Shown here: positions 14,700-22,890 of the stretch, piece by piece
Numbering within the stretch: the first letter of the stretch is position 1
How the letters are laid out: the number at the start of each line of letters is the position of its first letter
NCBI GenBank assembly: GCA_900540175.1
Contig: UQFG01000022.1
Coordinates: 1 to 26,798 of the forward strand
Reading direction: 5' to 3'
DNA: 26,798 bases
Source: an uncultured Mollicutes bacterium
Lineage (GTDB): Bacteria; Bacillota_I; Bacilli_A; Acholeplasmatales; Anaeroplasmataceae
Notes under the pieces: model-generated
Database searches by the model: none
Told to the model about the DNA's origin: nothing
The model's input: only the letters and a program-made list of their open reading frames with translations
Translations under genes and position numbers: made by a program

Positions 14700-15587
14700 A
14701 TGATGAAAGTTACAGTTGTTTCAGATAGTAACAGCGGTATTACACAACAAGAGGCAAAAGAATTAGGAATTCAAATTGTACCAATGCCCTTTACCATTGA
14801 AGGAGAAGAGTATTTTGAGGATATCAATTTAACACAGGAAGGATTTTACGAAAAATTATTGCAAGACGTTTCTGTTTCCACGTCTCAACCGGCGATCGGA
14901 TTTGTCATGGATGTGTGGAATCAGTTATTGAAAGAATACGATCAAATCGTTTATATCCCGATGTCAAGCGGCCTTTCCGAATCGTGTGCATCGGCGATGC
15001 GGGCGGCTCAGGCACATTATGAAGGAAAAGTGTTTGTAGTCAATAATCAACGAATTTCCGTTACCCAACGTCAATCGGTAATGGATGCGTTGGAGTTGGT
15101 TCAAAAAGGATATGATGCTGCTAAAATCAAAGAGATTTTGGAAGAAGTGAAAATGCAATCGGATATTTATATTATGGTGGACACACTCAAATATTTGAGA
15201 AAGGGCGGACGGATTACACCGGCTGCCGCTGCAGTAGGTGGGTTGCTGAAAATCAAACCGATTTTACAAATCAGAGGCGAAAAACTGGATAAATTCAGGA
15301 TGATGAACCGAACGCTTGAAAACGCAAAGCGAATTATGATTGAAGCCGTCAAAGAAAGTATCAATACGTGGCTTAAAGATATTGACGGTCGTACGGATAA
15401 TTGTCATATTGAAATTGCTTATACCGGAACAGATCGTACAGTGGTCGATGCGTTTATCAAACAAGTACAAGAAGAATTTCCGGGAAAAGATATTGTTTGC
15501 AATCCCCTTTCGTTATCGGTTTCCTGTCATATCGGGGATGGTGCGCTTGCCTTGGCGGTATCCAAAGCCTTACCGGATCGCTTTTAA
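14700..15587 (+). CDS. DegV family fatty-acid-binding protein (FakB-like)
   Basis: This 295-residue protein has the DegV fold. Features are VSDSNSGIT at the N terminus, the lipid-contact motif STSQPAIG, IPMSSGLSES, and LRKGGRIT in the C-terminal domain. DegV/FakB proteins bind a fatty acid and present it to the kinase FakA for phosphorylation and entry into phospholipid synthesis. No fakA is in the window, so the role rests on family knowledge. GAGGAGG (14688-14694) precedes two adjacent ATG codons (14700, 14703), and either could be used. Confidence 0.92.
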   Translation: MMKVTVVSDSNSGITQQEAKELGIQIVPMPFTIEGEEYFEDINLTQEGFYEKLLQDVSVSTSQPAIGFVMDVWNQLLKEYDQIVYIPMSSGLSESCASAMRAAQAHYEGKVFVVNNQRISVTQRQSVMDALELVQKGYDAAKIKEILEEVKMQSDIYIMVDTLKYLRKGGRITPAAAAVGGLLKIKPILQIRGEKLDKFRMMNRTLENAKRIMIEAVKESINTWLKDIDGRTDNCHIEIAYTGTDRTVVDAFIKQVQEEFPGKDIVCNPLSLSVSCHIGDGALALAVSKALPDRF

Positions 15588-15613
15588 AATGCCTTATTAC
15601 GGCATTTTATTTA
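15585..15613 (+). terminator. Terminator overlapping the degV stop codon
   Basis: TAAAATGCC (15585-15593, including the TAA stop) pairs with GGCATTTTA (15601-15609) around a 7-nt loop. The T tail is interrupted, so efficiency may be moderate. Confidence 0.65.
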
Positions 15614-15643
15614 TGATAAATATTGTATATTTATAAAGAAAAG

Positions 15644-15672
15644 TTGTTTCATTTCCTATTTTATAGTATAAT
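15644..15672 (+). promoter_or_regulatory. Sigma-A promoter of ktrBA
   Basis: TTGTTT (15644-15649), a 17-bp spacer and TATAAT (15667-15672), 27 bp before the ktrB start. No riboswitch-like fold (for example a c-di-AMP ydaO type) is visible in the short leader. Confidence 0.7.
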
Positions 15673-15698
15673 CTTGTTAATTAGTGGAGGGAAACGCT

Positions 15699-17018
15699 AT
15701 GGATAAACGAAAGAAGATAAAAGTTCACCCTTATATTTTCATTATCCTATCGTTTTTAGGAGTTATTTTGTTGGGAACATTGTTGCTGTTGTTGCCGATA
15801 TCGGTCGCAGACGGAACCATGCTTGATTTTGTCGATGCATTGTTTATTTCCACGTCGTCGATTTGTGTGACAGGCTTGACCGTTGTCGATATTTCGGCCC
15901 GATTATCTATATTCGGTAAAGTCGTGATGGCTTTTTTAATGGAAATCGGCGGTCTTTCTTTTTTGACCATCGCTGTTTATATTTTTACGGTTTTAGGAGC
16001 GAAGATCGGCATCAGTAACCGCTATTTGATGAAAGAAGCATTAAACCAAAATTCTCTTTCGGGAATTATTTCTTTAGTTAAAAGAATTATGATTATCGCT
16101 TTTGCGATCCAACTTTTCGGTGTTGTCTTAAATTATTTGGCCTTAATGGACTATTATGATTATCGATTTTGGCCGACATTGGGGGCTTCCCTATACCATT
16201 CGGTTGCATCTTTTAATAATGCGGGATTCGATATTTTCGGCCCGAACAGTATGATTCCGTTTAAAGATAATGTATTACTGAATATTTCAACCATCCTTTT
16301 GATTTTTTTCGGTGGATTGGGTTTTTATGTGATCAACGATATTATTACAAAACGATCGTTTTTAAAACTGTCTATCCATTCTAAAATTGTTTTAATCATG
16401 ACTTTTTTCTTGATTATCAGCGGTACGATTTTTTTTAAGTTGTCCATGTGGGATGATATTACTTGGTTACAAGCTTTATTTACTTCTGTTACCTGTCGAA
16501 CCGCCGGATTTACAACCGTCGATTTGTCTACTTTACCACCGGGAGCATATATTACGGCGGTCGTTTTGATGTTTATCGGAGCCTCTCCCGGCTCAACCGG
16601 CGGTGGTGTTAAAACAACGACTTTGTTTGTTATATTCTTAACGGTTCTATATTATGCACAAGGAAAAAAACCGAAAATTTTCAAACGAAGAGTGGCAGAC
16701 AGTTCCATTTTCAAAGCTTTTGTATTATTTGGCATTGCCGTATTGGCGATTTTGTTTTCAACTTTTGTGATCGGTTTGATTCAACCACAACTGAGTGTGG
16801 AGAAAATTTTATTTGAAGTAACGTCGGCTTTTTCGACAACCGGACTTACCATGGGAATTACGATGTCTTTGGAATGGTCCAGTAAGATTATTCTTTGTTT
16901 GTTGATGTTTTTCGGTCGGGTCGGACCGCTTACGATTATCGGGGTTGTAAACCGAAATTGGATGACGGAGTCAAAAGAGGCGGTTCAGTATGTAGAAGAA
17001 AGGGTTATTGTCGGATGA
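15699..17018 (+). CDS. ktrB: KtrB/TrkH-type potassium channel subunit
   Basis: This 439-residue membrane protein has the four pore-loop repeats of the Trk/Ktr family. The filter segments are SSICVTGLT, FNNAGFDIFG, TCRTAGFTTVD and FSTTGLTMG, each with the conserved filter Gly. The segment GASPGSTGGGVKTTT between repeats is typical of the gating loop. It imports K+, probably with Na+ coupling, under control of the adjacent cytoplasmic RCK subunit. ATG 15699 follows GGAGGG, and GTG 15684 overlaps that site and is rejected. The stop overlaps the ktrA start (ATGA). Confidence 0.94.
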   Translation: MDKRKKIKVHPYIFIILSFLGVILLGTLLLLLPISVADGTMLDFVDALFISTSSICVTGLTVVDISARLSIFGKVVMAFLMEIGGLSFLTIAVYIFTVLGAKIGISNRYLMKEALNQNSLSGIISLVKRIMIIAFAIQLFGVVLNYLALMDYYDYRFWPTLGASLYHSVASFNNAGFDIFGPNSMIPFKDNVLLNISTILLIFFGGLGFYVINDIITKRSFLKLSIHSKIVLIMTFFLIISGTIFFKLSMWDDITWLQALFTSVTCRTAGFTTVDLSTLPPGAYITAVVLMFIGASPGSTGGGVKTTTLFVIFLTVLYYAQGKKPKIFKRRVADSSIFKAFVLFGIAVLAILFSTFVIGLIQPQLSVEKILFEVTSAFSTTGLTMGITMSLEWSSKIILCLLMFFGRVGPLTIIGVVNRNWMTESKEAVQYVEERVIVG

Positions 17019-17680
17019 AAAAAAGTTTTATTGTTATTGGTTTGGGAAGATTTGGGCTATCGGTAGCCAAAGTACTTTCCAGTTTGAATTGCGATATTTT
17101 GTGTATGGATGTCAATGAGGAGTCCGTTCAGGATGCCGTTATGGAAATCGACAACTGTGTTATTGCCGATGCGACAAAACTGTCGGCATTGAAAGAAGCC
17201 GGTGCTGCCTCTATTGATCATGCGGTGGTGGCCATCGGAAATAATTTGGAAGCGTCGATTTTAACGACGTTGAATCTTCAGGTTCTTGGCGTAAAAAATA
17301 TTACGGTGCGGGCAGATTCCAATAAATATATTGAGATGTATCAAAAATTAGGAGCAACCGAAGTGATCGTTCCGGAAGAAATGTCTGCCGTTTCGCTGGC
17401 CAATCAGATTGCAAGCGATGCGATTTTGGATTACTACTCCGTTGATACACAGTATGCTATCGTAAAGATTTTATTAGGAAATAATTTCGTTTCCAAAAGT
17501 TTGATTGACATGGATTTACGGAATCGGTTTGATGTGAATATCGTCGGCATCATTCGGAATAAAGAATTTTATATTCCCAGAGGAACCGATTTTTTACAAC
17601 CGAAAGATATCGTTGTTTTGGTGGGAACAAAACCGAAAATCAGAAAGGTGGATACTTTTCTTAATCAAGAATCAAAATAG
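17015..17680 (+). CDS. ktrA: KtrA/TrkA-type RCK regulatory subunit
   Basis: This 221-residue cytoplasmic protein has an N-terminal RCK Rossmann domain (VIGLGRFGLSVAKVL, with the acidic end MDVNEES) that binds nucleotides. A C-terminal RCK_C domain ends in IPRGTDFLQPKDIVVLVGT and in some relatives binds c-di-AMP. It gates KtrB. The start codon overlaps the ktrB stop, so the two subunits should be coupled. Length matches KtrA rather than the double-length TrkA. Confidence 0.94.
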   Translation: MKKSFIVIGLGRFGLSVAKVLSSLNCDILCMDVNEESVQDAVMEIDNCVIADATKLSALKEAGAASIDHAVVAIGNNLEASILTTLNLQVLGVKNITVRADSNKYIEMYQKLGATEVIVPEEMSAVSLANQIASDAILDYYSVDTQYAIVKILLGNNFVSKSLIDMDLRNRFDVNIVGIIRNKEFYIPRGTDFLQPKDIVVLVGTKPKIRKVDTFLNQESK

Positions 17681-17694
17681 TAAAAGGTGGTTCT

Positions 17695-18618
17695 ATGAAA
17701 GCATTAGTTGTTTACAATGCCTATAGCGGGAAAAGAAAAAACAGTAAGTATATTTCTTATATCTGCGAACAACTCAAAACAAAATACGATATAGTAGAAT
17801 CGTTTCGAAGTACCGGACCGAAATCATTAACCGAATATATTGTCAGTCATGGAAAGAATTTCGATTTGATTGTGGCATCCGGCGGCGATGGGTCTTTAAA
17901 TGAGACCGTTAATGGGTTAATGCAACTTTCCAAACGACCGACTCTTGCATATGTTCCGTCCGGGACTTGTAATGATACCGGTCGCAGTCTTGGATTAAAA
18001 AAGAATATTCGTAAAACGATGAAGATTATTTTGGAAGAAAATAAGACTTATTTGGACGTCAATCAAATCAACGGTCGTTATTTTGTTTACGGTCTTGCCG
18101 CGGGAAGTTTGACCGATATCAGTTACGGAACAGATTACCGAATGAAAAAAAGATTCGGTCGTTTTGCTTACTATCTTCAAGCCGTTAAATCGGTCGGAAA
18201 GGACCGCTCGATTTCGATTCGCATTCAAGCCGATGGAAAAGAAATCGTTGGGAAATATTTTCTTTTTTTGGCAACCAATTCCAGATATTTGGCTTCTTTT
18301 AAACTGCATCGCAAGAAACAAATTTATTTGGATGAAGGAAAACTTCATATCACATTGATTCGGAAGAAAAACCGTTGGATCAACACGTTGGATATGGCTT
18401 TCTTTTTATTGTTGGGCGAACGATATACACACAATATCGAACATTTTGAAGCGAAAAATATCGTTATTACTTCCAGTGATGCCATTTGCTATAATACAGA
18501 TGGTGAAAGTTTTCCGGAAATGAGAAGAATAGAAGTAACGGTTTTGCCGGAGCAAATAGAAGTCATCGTTTCAAAAAGAGTTTTAAAAAAACATTTTAAT
18601 AAAACCAACTCAGTTTAG
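17695..18618 (+). CDS. Diacylglycerol kinase-like lipid kinase (DagK/YegS family)
   Basis: This 307-residue protein has the nucleotide-binding SGGDGSLNE (Gly63-Gly66) and the PSGTCNDTGRSLG segment of the DAGK catalytic domain. The family phosphorylates diacylglycerol or related lipids at the membrane. Length fits DgkB. It starts 14 nt after ktrA with AAAGGTGG upstream, so it is likely cotranscribed with ktrBA. Its last codons and stop form the left arm of a terminator-like hairpin that reaches into gerB. Multidrug or sphingosine-kinase-like annotations of relatives are not supported. Confidence 0.88.
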   Translation: MKALVVYNAYSGKRKNSKYISYICEQLKTKYDIVESFRSTGPKSLTEYIVSHGKNFDLIVASGGDGSLNETVNGLMQLSKRPTLAYVPSGTCNDTGRSLGLKKNIRKTMKIILEENKTYLDVNQINGRYFVYGLAAGSLTDISYGTDYRMKKRFGRFAYYLQAVKSVGKDRSISIRIQADGKEIVGKYFLFLATNSRYLASFKLHRKKQIYLDEGKLHITLIRKKNRWINTLDMAFFLLLGERYTHNIEHFEAKNIVITSSDAICYNTDGESFPEMRRIEVTVLPEQIEVIVSKRVLKKHFNKTNSV

Positions 18619-18626
18619 CCATACTA
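18596..18626 (+). promoter_or_regulatory. Sigma-G-like forespore promoter of the ger operon
   Basis: CATACTA (18620-18626) matches the sigma-G -10 consensus CATWMTA exactly. TTAATA (18596-18601), 18 nt upstream, resembles the -35 consensus TGAATA. In B. subtilis, germinant receptor operons are transcribed by sigma-G, which supports the reading. Transcription would start near 18632-18634, giving a very short leader before GTG 18642. Confidence 0.55.
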
Positions 18627-18676
18627 TTTGTGGTGATGTCCGTGAATAACAGATTGTCGAAACTGAGTTTTTTTTT
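18607..18676 (+). terminator. Terminator-like hairpin spanning lipid kinase stop and gerB start
   Basis: AACTCAGTTT (18607-18616, ending inside the kinase stop codon) pairs perfectly with AAACTGAGTT (18660-18669), and T9 follows at 18668-18676. The 43-nt loop holds the sigma-G-like -10 box, the gerB ribosome binding site and its start codon. The T run encodes Phe-Phe-Leu in gerB. A long loop makes the hairpin weaker than a standard terminator. Confidence 0.6.
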
Positions 18677-19658
18677 ATATGTTTTTATCTATGATTATGT
18701 ATGGATTCGCATTATTTTATTTCCGTACTTTTATGAAACGTTTCATTCTATGGCGTTTTTTTATTCATTGTTGTTGACCTTGATTGTAAGTTTTTTTGTT
18801 TTGTTGCTGCCTAAGAAGATTTTAAACCACGATTATGAAAACAGGTATATGAAATCGAAATTCAAACATTTTTACAATATCGTTTTGGCAGTGGAATCTA
18901 TCATCGGAATGGCTTATTGTGCGTATGTGTTAAGTTCGGTATTTGTCAGAAGATGCAATCCGGTTGTATTGATTGTTCCGTTTTCCGTGGTTATGGCGGT
19001 TATTTCTTTTTTAAAACCGTCGGATATTGTTCAAATCGCCACCTGGTTTATCATCGGCTGCATCGGTTTTATTGTCATCAGTTTTATTTATACGGTTCCG
19101 ATGGACTATTCATTGTTGTTTCCTTTAAAATCGTATTCGTGGTATTTTATTCCGATTTATGCTTTATTGCTACTATCGGATAATTTAACTTTATTATTGA
19201 TGGATAAAAAGAATTTTCGACTATCCAAACCGACTTTTTTGTTTTCTATTTTGATTTCTTTGTTCTTTTTTAATTTCGAATTGTTGTTTACACTGACAAC
19301 AACCGGGGATACCCTGTTAGAAGGACTCCCGTGGCTCGGGTTTCTTTCTCTTTCGATTAAACCGGTTACCAAATACGTCGGTAATTTTGATTTTGCCTAT
19401 ATTATCTTAATTCTTGTTTGCTGTATTTTTAAATATGCATTTAATTGGAGTGTCATCCGCAATGCTTTCAAGCAAAAAAGTAAAAAACTGACTTGGATCA
19501 TTGCCGTATGTTTGAGTATCTCATCCTCCGTTGTTGCTGCTTTATGGATTAAAAGCGACTTTTTGATCGATTTTGTATTGATTGTTTTCGGCGTGGGCAT
19601 ATTAATTTTAGGCTGGATGCTAAAGGAGGTTTATCATGCTTCAGCGTCTAAAAAATAA
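18642..19658 (+). CDS. gerB: Spore germination protein GerB family (permease-like B subunit)
   Basis: This protein of about 338 residues has roughly ten hydrophobic helices and resembles the GerAB/GerBB endospore germination permeases of the APC transporter fold (LSFFLYVFIYDYVWIRIILF at the start, VVLIVPFSVVMAVISFLKPSDI in the middle). In spores the B subunit sits in the inner membrane and binds germinants. GTG 18642 is preferred because GGTGAT lies 4 nt upstream. GTG 18630, GTG 18633 and ATG 18636 overlap that site. The order here is B-A-C, whereas many operons are A-B-C. The germinant cannot be predicted. Confidence 0.85.
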   Translation: MNNRLSKLSFFLYVFIYDYVWIRIILFPYFYETFHSMAFFYSLLLTLIVSFFVLLLPKKILNHDYENRYMKSKFKHFYNIVLAVESIIGMAYCAYVLSSVFVRRCNPVVLIVPFSVVMAVISFLKPSDIVQIATWFIIGCIGFIVISFIYTVPMDYSLLFPLKSYSWYFIPIYALLLLSDNLTLLLMDKKNFRLSKPTFLFSILISLFFFNFELLFTLTTTGDTLLEGLPWLGFLSLSIKPVTKYVGNFDFAYIILILVCCIFKYAFNWSVIRNAFKQKSKKLTWIIAVCLSISSSVVAALWIKSDFLIDFVLIVFGVGILILGWMLKEVYHASASKK

Positions 19659-21027
19659 TGCGGATGTCATTTACAGAAAAACAGATGCCAACTGTGAAAT
19701 CTATTATCAGGAGCATCTGTGTAATATATTGGAATTTATGAAAGACATTTATCCTGTTTTGGTGGAACAAGACAGAAAACGATTGGATCACTTGTTTCCG
19801 GGGCTTTGCAAGGAAATAGCCGATGATGAAGAATTGGTCGAACAATTGGTTTTCAGCGGCTTGCTGGTAGCCCAAAGAGGAAGAATTCTATATGCCTTTG
19901 ATTTGTCTAAAGCACCTTCCCGTAGTACGTCCGATTCCATTGCGGATCCGGATAATGTGTTTGGTTCAAGAGATGGTTTTGTCGAAAATTTTAAAGAAAA
20001 CATTGCTTTGATGCGAACCAGAGTCAAAGACAGTCGCTTAATGATTGATACTGTCACATTGGGTAGAAGAAGCAAAACAATCGTATCGGTCTTGTCTATA
20101 GAAGATATTCACAATTCCGAGATTAAGAAAGCTTTGCTGGAAAAATTAAAGAAAATAGATTTGGATGCGATTCTTTCCGTTGAAGATATAATGGCTTATT
20201 TTCAGGAAAATCATTTATTTCCTTCGTATCATTATATCGGCAATCCGGATTCGGCCTGCAGCCGTCTTTATAACGGCGAGTTTGTATTGATTATCGACCG
20301 AATCTGTGTTGCCGTTTGTCTTCCGACGACCCTCGCTTATGCATCCCGACATAAAATCGATGGAATTCATTTGCCGCTATTTGCTTTTTTCGAACGTTTG
20401 TCTGTCTTGATTTCTGCTTTTATGTCGATCTTTTTTTGCGGAATCTTATGTTCTTTTTCAACCCACCAAAGAGACAGTCTTTCTTTAACGATTTTATCGA
20501 CGTTAAAAGTTTCGCAAACCGGTGTGTTTTTGCCGATTTACTTGGAGATTTTATTGGTATTGTTTCTCTTCGAATTGTATTATATCATCGGTTTTCGACA
20601 ATCGAAAATCACAGTATCCTCAACGATCGTGTTGATTGGCGGTTTGATTATCGGAGAAAACTTGATTTCAAGCGGTCTTGCCGGTGTATTTTTAATGACC
20701 GGTACAGCCATTTGTTTTTTACTGACGTTCTTGGTCAGTTCCAATGTTACAACCATTTTATCCATTAGCATGTGCCGGTTGTTTATCATTTTATCGTCCA
20801 TATTTTTCGGTTTGGTCGGAGTGGTATTGGCCAGTATTTTGTTGGCCTATCGGTTGTATCAACAGCGGACATTGGGGGTCCCGTATTTTTATCCTTTCTT
20901 ACCGTTTGATATAAAAGGAATTCATAAATTTTTCATGTCCACCAGCAGTTTGAAAATCAACCATCGAGATGCGGCTTTACAAGTTAAAAACAGACATCGG
21001 AGGAAAATGCATGAAGAAGATCATTAG
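19636..21027 (+). CDS. gerA: Spore germination protein GerA family (A subunit)
   Basis: This 463-residue protein has an N-terminal cytoplasmic domain with the family signature (SRSTSDSIADPDNVF, GSRDGFVENFKENIALMR). A C-terminal membrane domain from about residue 255 has several helices, including GVFLPIYLEILLVLFLFELY. GerA subunits oligomerise in the spore inner membrane and form part of the ion channel that opens on germinant binding. It overlaps gerB by 23 nt, with AAGGAGG 7 nt before ATG 19636. It ends RRKMHEEDH inside the gerC start. Confidence 0.94.
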   Translation: MLQRLKNNADVIYRKTDANCEIYYQEHLCNILEFMKDIYPVLVEQDRKRLDHLFPGLCKEIADDEELVEQLVFSGLLVAQRGRILYAFDLSKAPSRSTSDSIADPDNVFGSRDGFVENFKENIALMRTRVKDSRLMIDTVTLGRRSKTIVSVLSIEDIHNSEIKKALLEKLKKIDLDAILSVEDIMAYFQENHLFPSYHYIGNPDSACSRLYNGEFVLIIDRICVAVCLPTTLAYASRHKIDGIHLPLFAFFERLSVLISAFMSIFFCGILCSFSTHQRDSLSLTILSTLKVSQTGVFLPIYLEILLVLFLFELYYIIGFRQSKITVSSTIVLIGGLIIGENLISSGLAGVFLMTGTAICFLLTFLVSSNVTTILSISMCRLFIILSSIFFGLVGVVLASILLAYRLYQQRTLGVPYFYPFLPFDIKGIHKFFMSTSSLKINHRDAALQVKNRHRRKMHEEDH

Positions 21028-22003
21028 TTTATTTCTGTTAATTCCCATTTTACTGTGTGGTTGCGAACTGCAAAATATATCCCAAGTTCTTTTTATTGCC
21101 AGTATCGGCGTTGAAAAAGAAGAAGATACTTATATCGGTTATTTTTACTTGCCTTTGAGCAGCGATGTCGGTAAAACGGAAAATAAAGAAAATCAGGGAA
21201 TCGGTCAATACGCCAAAGTGGAAGGAAAAACTTTGGCAGAAGTTTTTGAAAATATTCAATTTTCGACGGAACTGGAAGTTAATTTACGACATGCTTCCAG
21301 TATGGTGATCCATAAAGACTTGATGAATGATGACTTTTTAAACGAATTAATTGCTTTTGTTAAAAAGGATGCCGGTATTGATTATAACTTTTATTTATTT
21401 GTCACCGAAGATAAGATGGAAGATATTTTCCAGTTTGAAAATCCGAATAAGGAAAGCGTCATCTATTCTGTTTTGGTATCGACTTTGGATAGCCCATCCA
21501 TTTATATGGCGGCCAATCCGATTCATTTCGTTAAGTTTGCCAGAGAGTTTTATTCCAACCGTTGTATTTCTTTTCCTCTTTTAATCGCAGAGGAATTATG
21601 GAATATCGAACAACAAGAAGCCAAAACAATTCATTGTAAAGATGCGGCCTTTTATTATGACGATCAAGTGACGATTGTACGAGATGAGCGAAGTTGCTAT
21701 ATGAAAAGCAATCATATATTTTATGATGATTTAAAAGAGCAGTCTTTTTCGTTGCGGAATTATCACTGGAAAGTGGCGTTTAAAGAACAGCCTATTATCA
21801 AAATCACATCCAAATATACGGTTCTTTCGCCTTCCGATATTTTAGAACAAGACATAAAAAAGCATATCGAAGAAACGGTTTTATCTTTTATCCATGACTA
21901 TGAGAATCAAGATATTTTAAATTTAACATATTATTCTGCTATATACGGTCAAAAATATACTTATGAAAATATCCATGTGGAAATAAAACTGACTCGCTAT
22001 TGA
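21011..22003 (+). CDS. gerC: Ger(x)C family spore germination lipoprotein (C subunit)
   Basis: This 330-residue lipoprotein has a signal peptide ending in the lipobox LCGC (Cys18). Downstream, LFIASIGVEKEEDTY, KVEGKTLAEVFENIQF and LEVNLRHASSMVI match the Ger(x)C N-terminal domain. The C subunit is anchored on the outer face of the spore inner membrane and completes the A-B-C receptor. ATG 21011 has CGGAGG 7 nt upstream, and the gene overlaps gerA by 17 nt. Its last 7 nt overlap the end of the convergent Ig-like gene. The terminator for this operon lies beyond, inside that gene. Confidence 0.93.
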   Translation: MKKIISLFLLIPILLCGCELQNISQVLFIASIGVEKEEDTYIGYFYLPLSSDVGKTENKENQGIGQYAKVEGKTLAEVFENIQFSTELEVNLRHASSMVIHKDLMNDDFLNELIAFVKKDAGIDYNFYLFVTEDKMEDIFQFENPNKESVIYSVLVSTLDSPSIYMAANPIHFVKFAREFYSNRCISFPLLIAEELWNIEQQEAKTIHCKDAAFYYDDQVTIVRDERSCYMKSNHIFYDDLKEQSFSLRNYHWKVAFKEQPIIKITSKYTVLSPSDILEQDIKKHIEETVLSFIHDYENQDILNLTYYSAIYGQKYTYENIHVEIKLTRY

Positions 22004-22890
22004 TTTGTCTTTCTAAGCCAATACCAAAGAAAAAATCCGACTGTCCCGATCCCTAAAATACCAATGACTATCCAATGCCAATTGGTATTTTTTTTATGTA
22101 GTTTCAACTCGATTTTAAACGAAAAACATTCTTTTGTTTCATCGAGGTGTGTGACAATCAGTTTGGCTGGATAAATACCGTCTTTATTTGCTTGAAAATA
22201 GGTGCTTTCGATTTCAAAGTTTTTAACCGAAGTAAAAGTAAATTGATTTTTTTCCAAATCATTCATAATTTCTTCTGGTGTAATGTTGAGTCGGTCGGCA
22301 TAAAACGTGTACGAAAGAGCCGTATTTGAATAATCGTTTAGAACAGATAAAACGATCGTTACGGTATTGGAAGAATTGGTTGAAGAATCAAAACAAAATA
22401 CCGTAATGGAATAATCGCCTTCTTTTAAAGGACCGCTAGGAAGACCGGATACACTCATTTGTTCCGCTGTAATTTCTTCTCGGTTGTCCGTGCATTCAAA
22501 ATACGAAAACAATTCGCTGTTTGAAAGCGTATCTCCGACGTTTTTATAAATGATTTCCTCCTTTGCCGACAGTACCGGAGGGATAAAATCCCTTACGACG
22601 ATATAGTCGGTTTGCGTGGTTGATTGTTGCTGCGAATTTTGGACGATAACGGTTAAAGGATAAGTTCCCAATGTCAAATGATTTTCATCGTAATCCGTTA
22701 TAAATTGGATCCGATCGGTTATCATACCGTCCTTTGTATCATAAGCTGTGTATTTTTCTTGGATTTGTTTTAAAGTCAAAGGGTGGTCTATATCGACAAA
22801 ATGGAAATGACAGCGATCCTCTTGATCGTTTTCTTCGCTTAAAGGCGCCCCGCTCAAAACGAAAATACTAAGAAAACAAAGTAAGTTCAT
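21997..22890 (-). CDS. Small Ig-like repeat surface protein, membrane anchored
   Basis: This 297-residue protein has a short N-terminal signal segment (MNLLCFLSIFVLSG), about three Ig-like modules of the DUF5011/bacterial Ig kind, and a C-terminal membrane helix (WIVIGILGIGTVGFFLWYWL) with a short basic tail. There is no LPxTG sorting motif, so it would be membrane anchored facing out. It starts with no clear ribosome binding site, inside the 3' end of the upstream paralogue (23-nt overlap), suggesting coupled translation. The module containing HPLTLKQIQEKY is shared with the paralogue. The ligand is unknown. Confidence 0.75.
   Translation of the reverse strand: MNLLCFLSIFVLSGAPLSEENDQEDRCHFHFVDIDHPLTLKQIQEKYTAYDTKDGMITDRIQFITDYDENHLTLGTYPLTVIVQNSQQQSTTQTDYIVVRDFIPPVLSAKEEIIYKNVGDTLSNSELFSYFECTDNREEITAEQMSVSGLPSGPLKEGDYSITVFCFDSSTNSSNTVTIVLSVLNDYSNTALSYTFYADRLNITPEEIMNDLEKNQFTFTSVKNFEIESTYFQANKDGIYPAKLIVTHLDETKECFSFKIELKLHKKNTNWHWIVIGILGIGTVGFFLWYWLRKTNQ
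22055..22095 (+). terminator. gerBAC terminator inside the convergent gene
   Basis: An 11-bp stem pairs AAAATACCAAT (22055-22065) with ATTGGTATTTT (22081-22091), with a 15-nt loop and a T run to 22095 on the plus strand. It begins 52 bp after the gerC stop. It lies within the coding sequence, near the membrane helix, of the minus-strand Ig-like gene. Confidence 0.8.
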
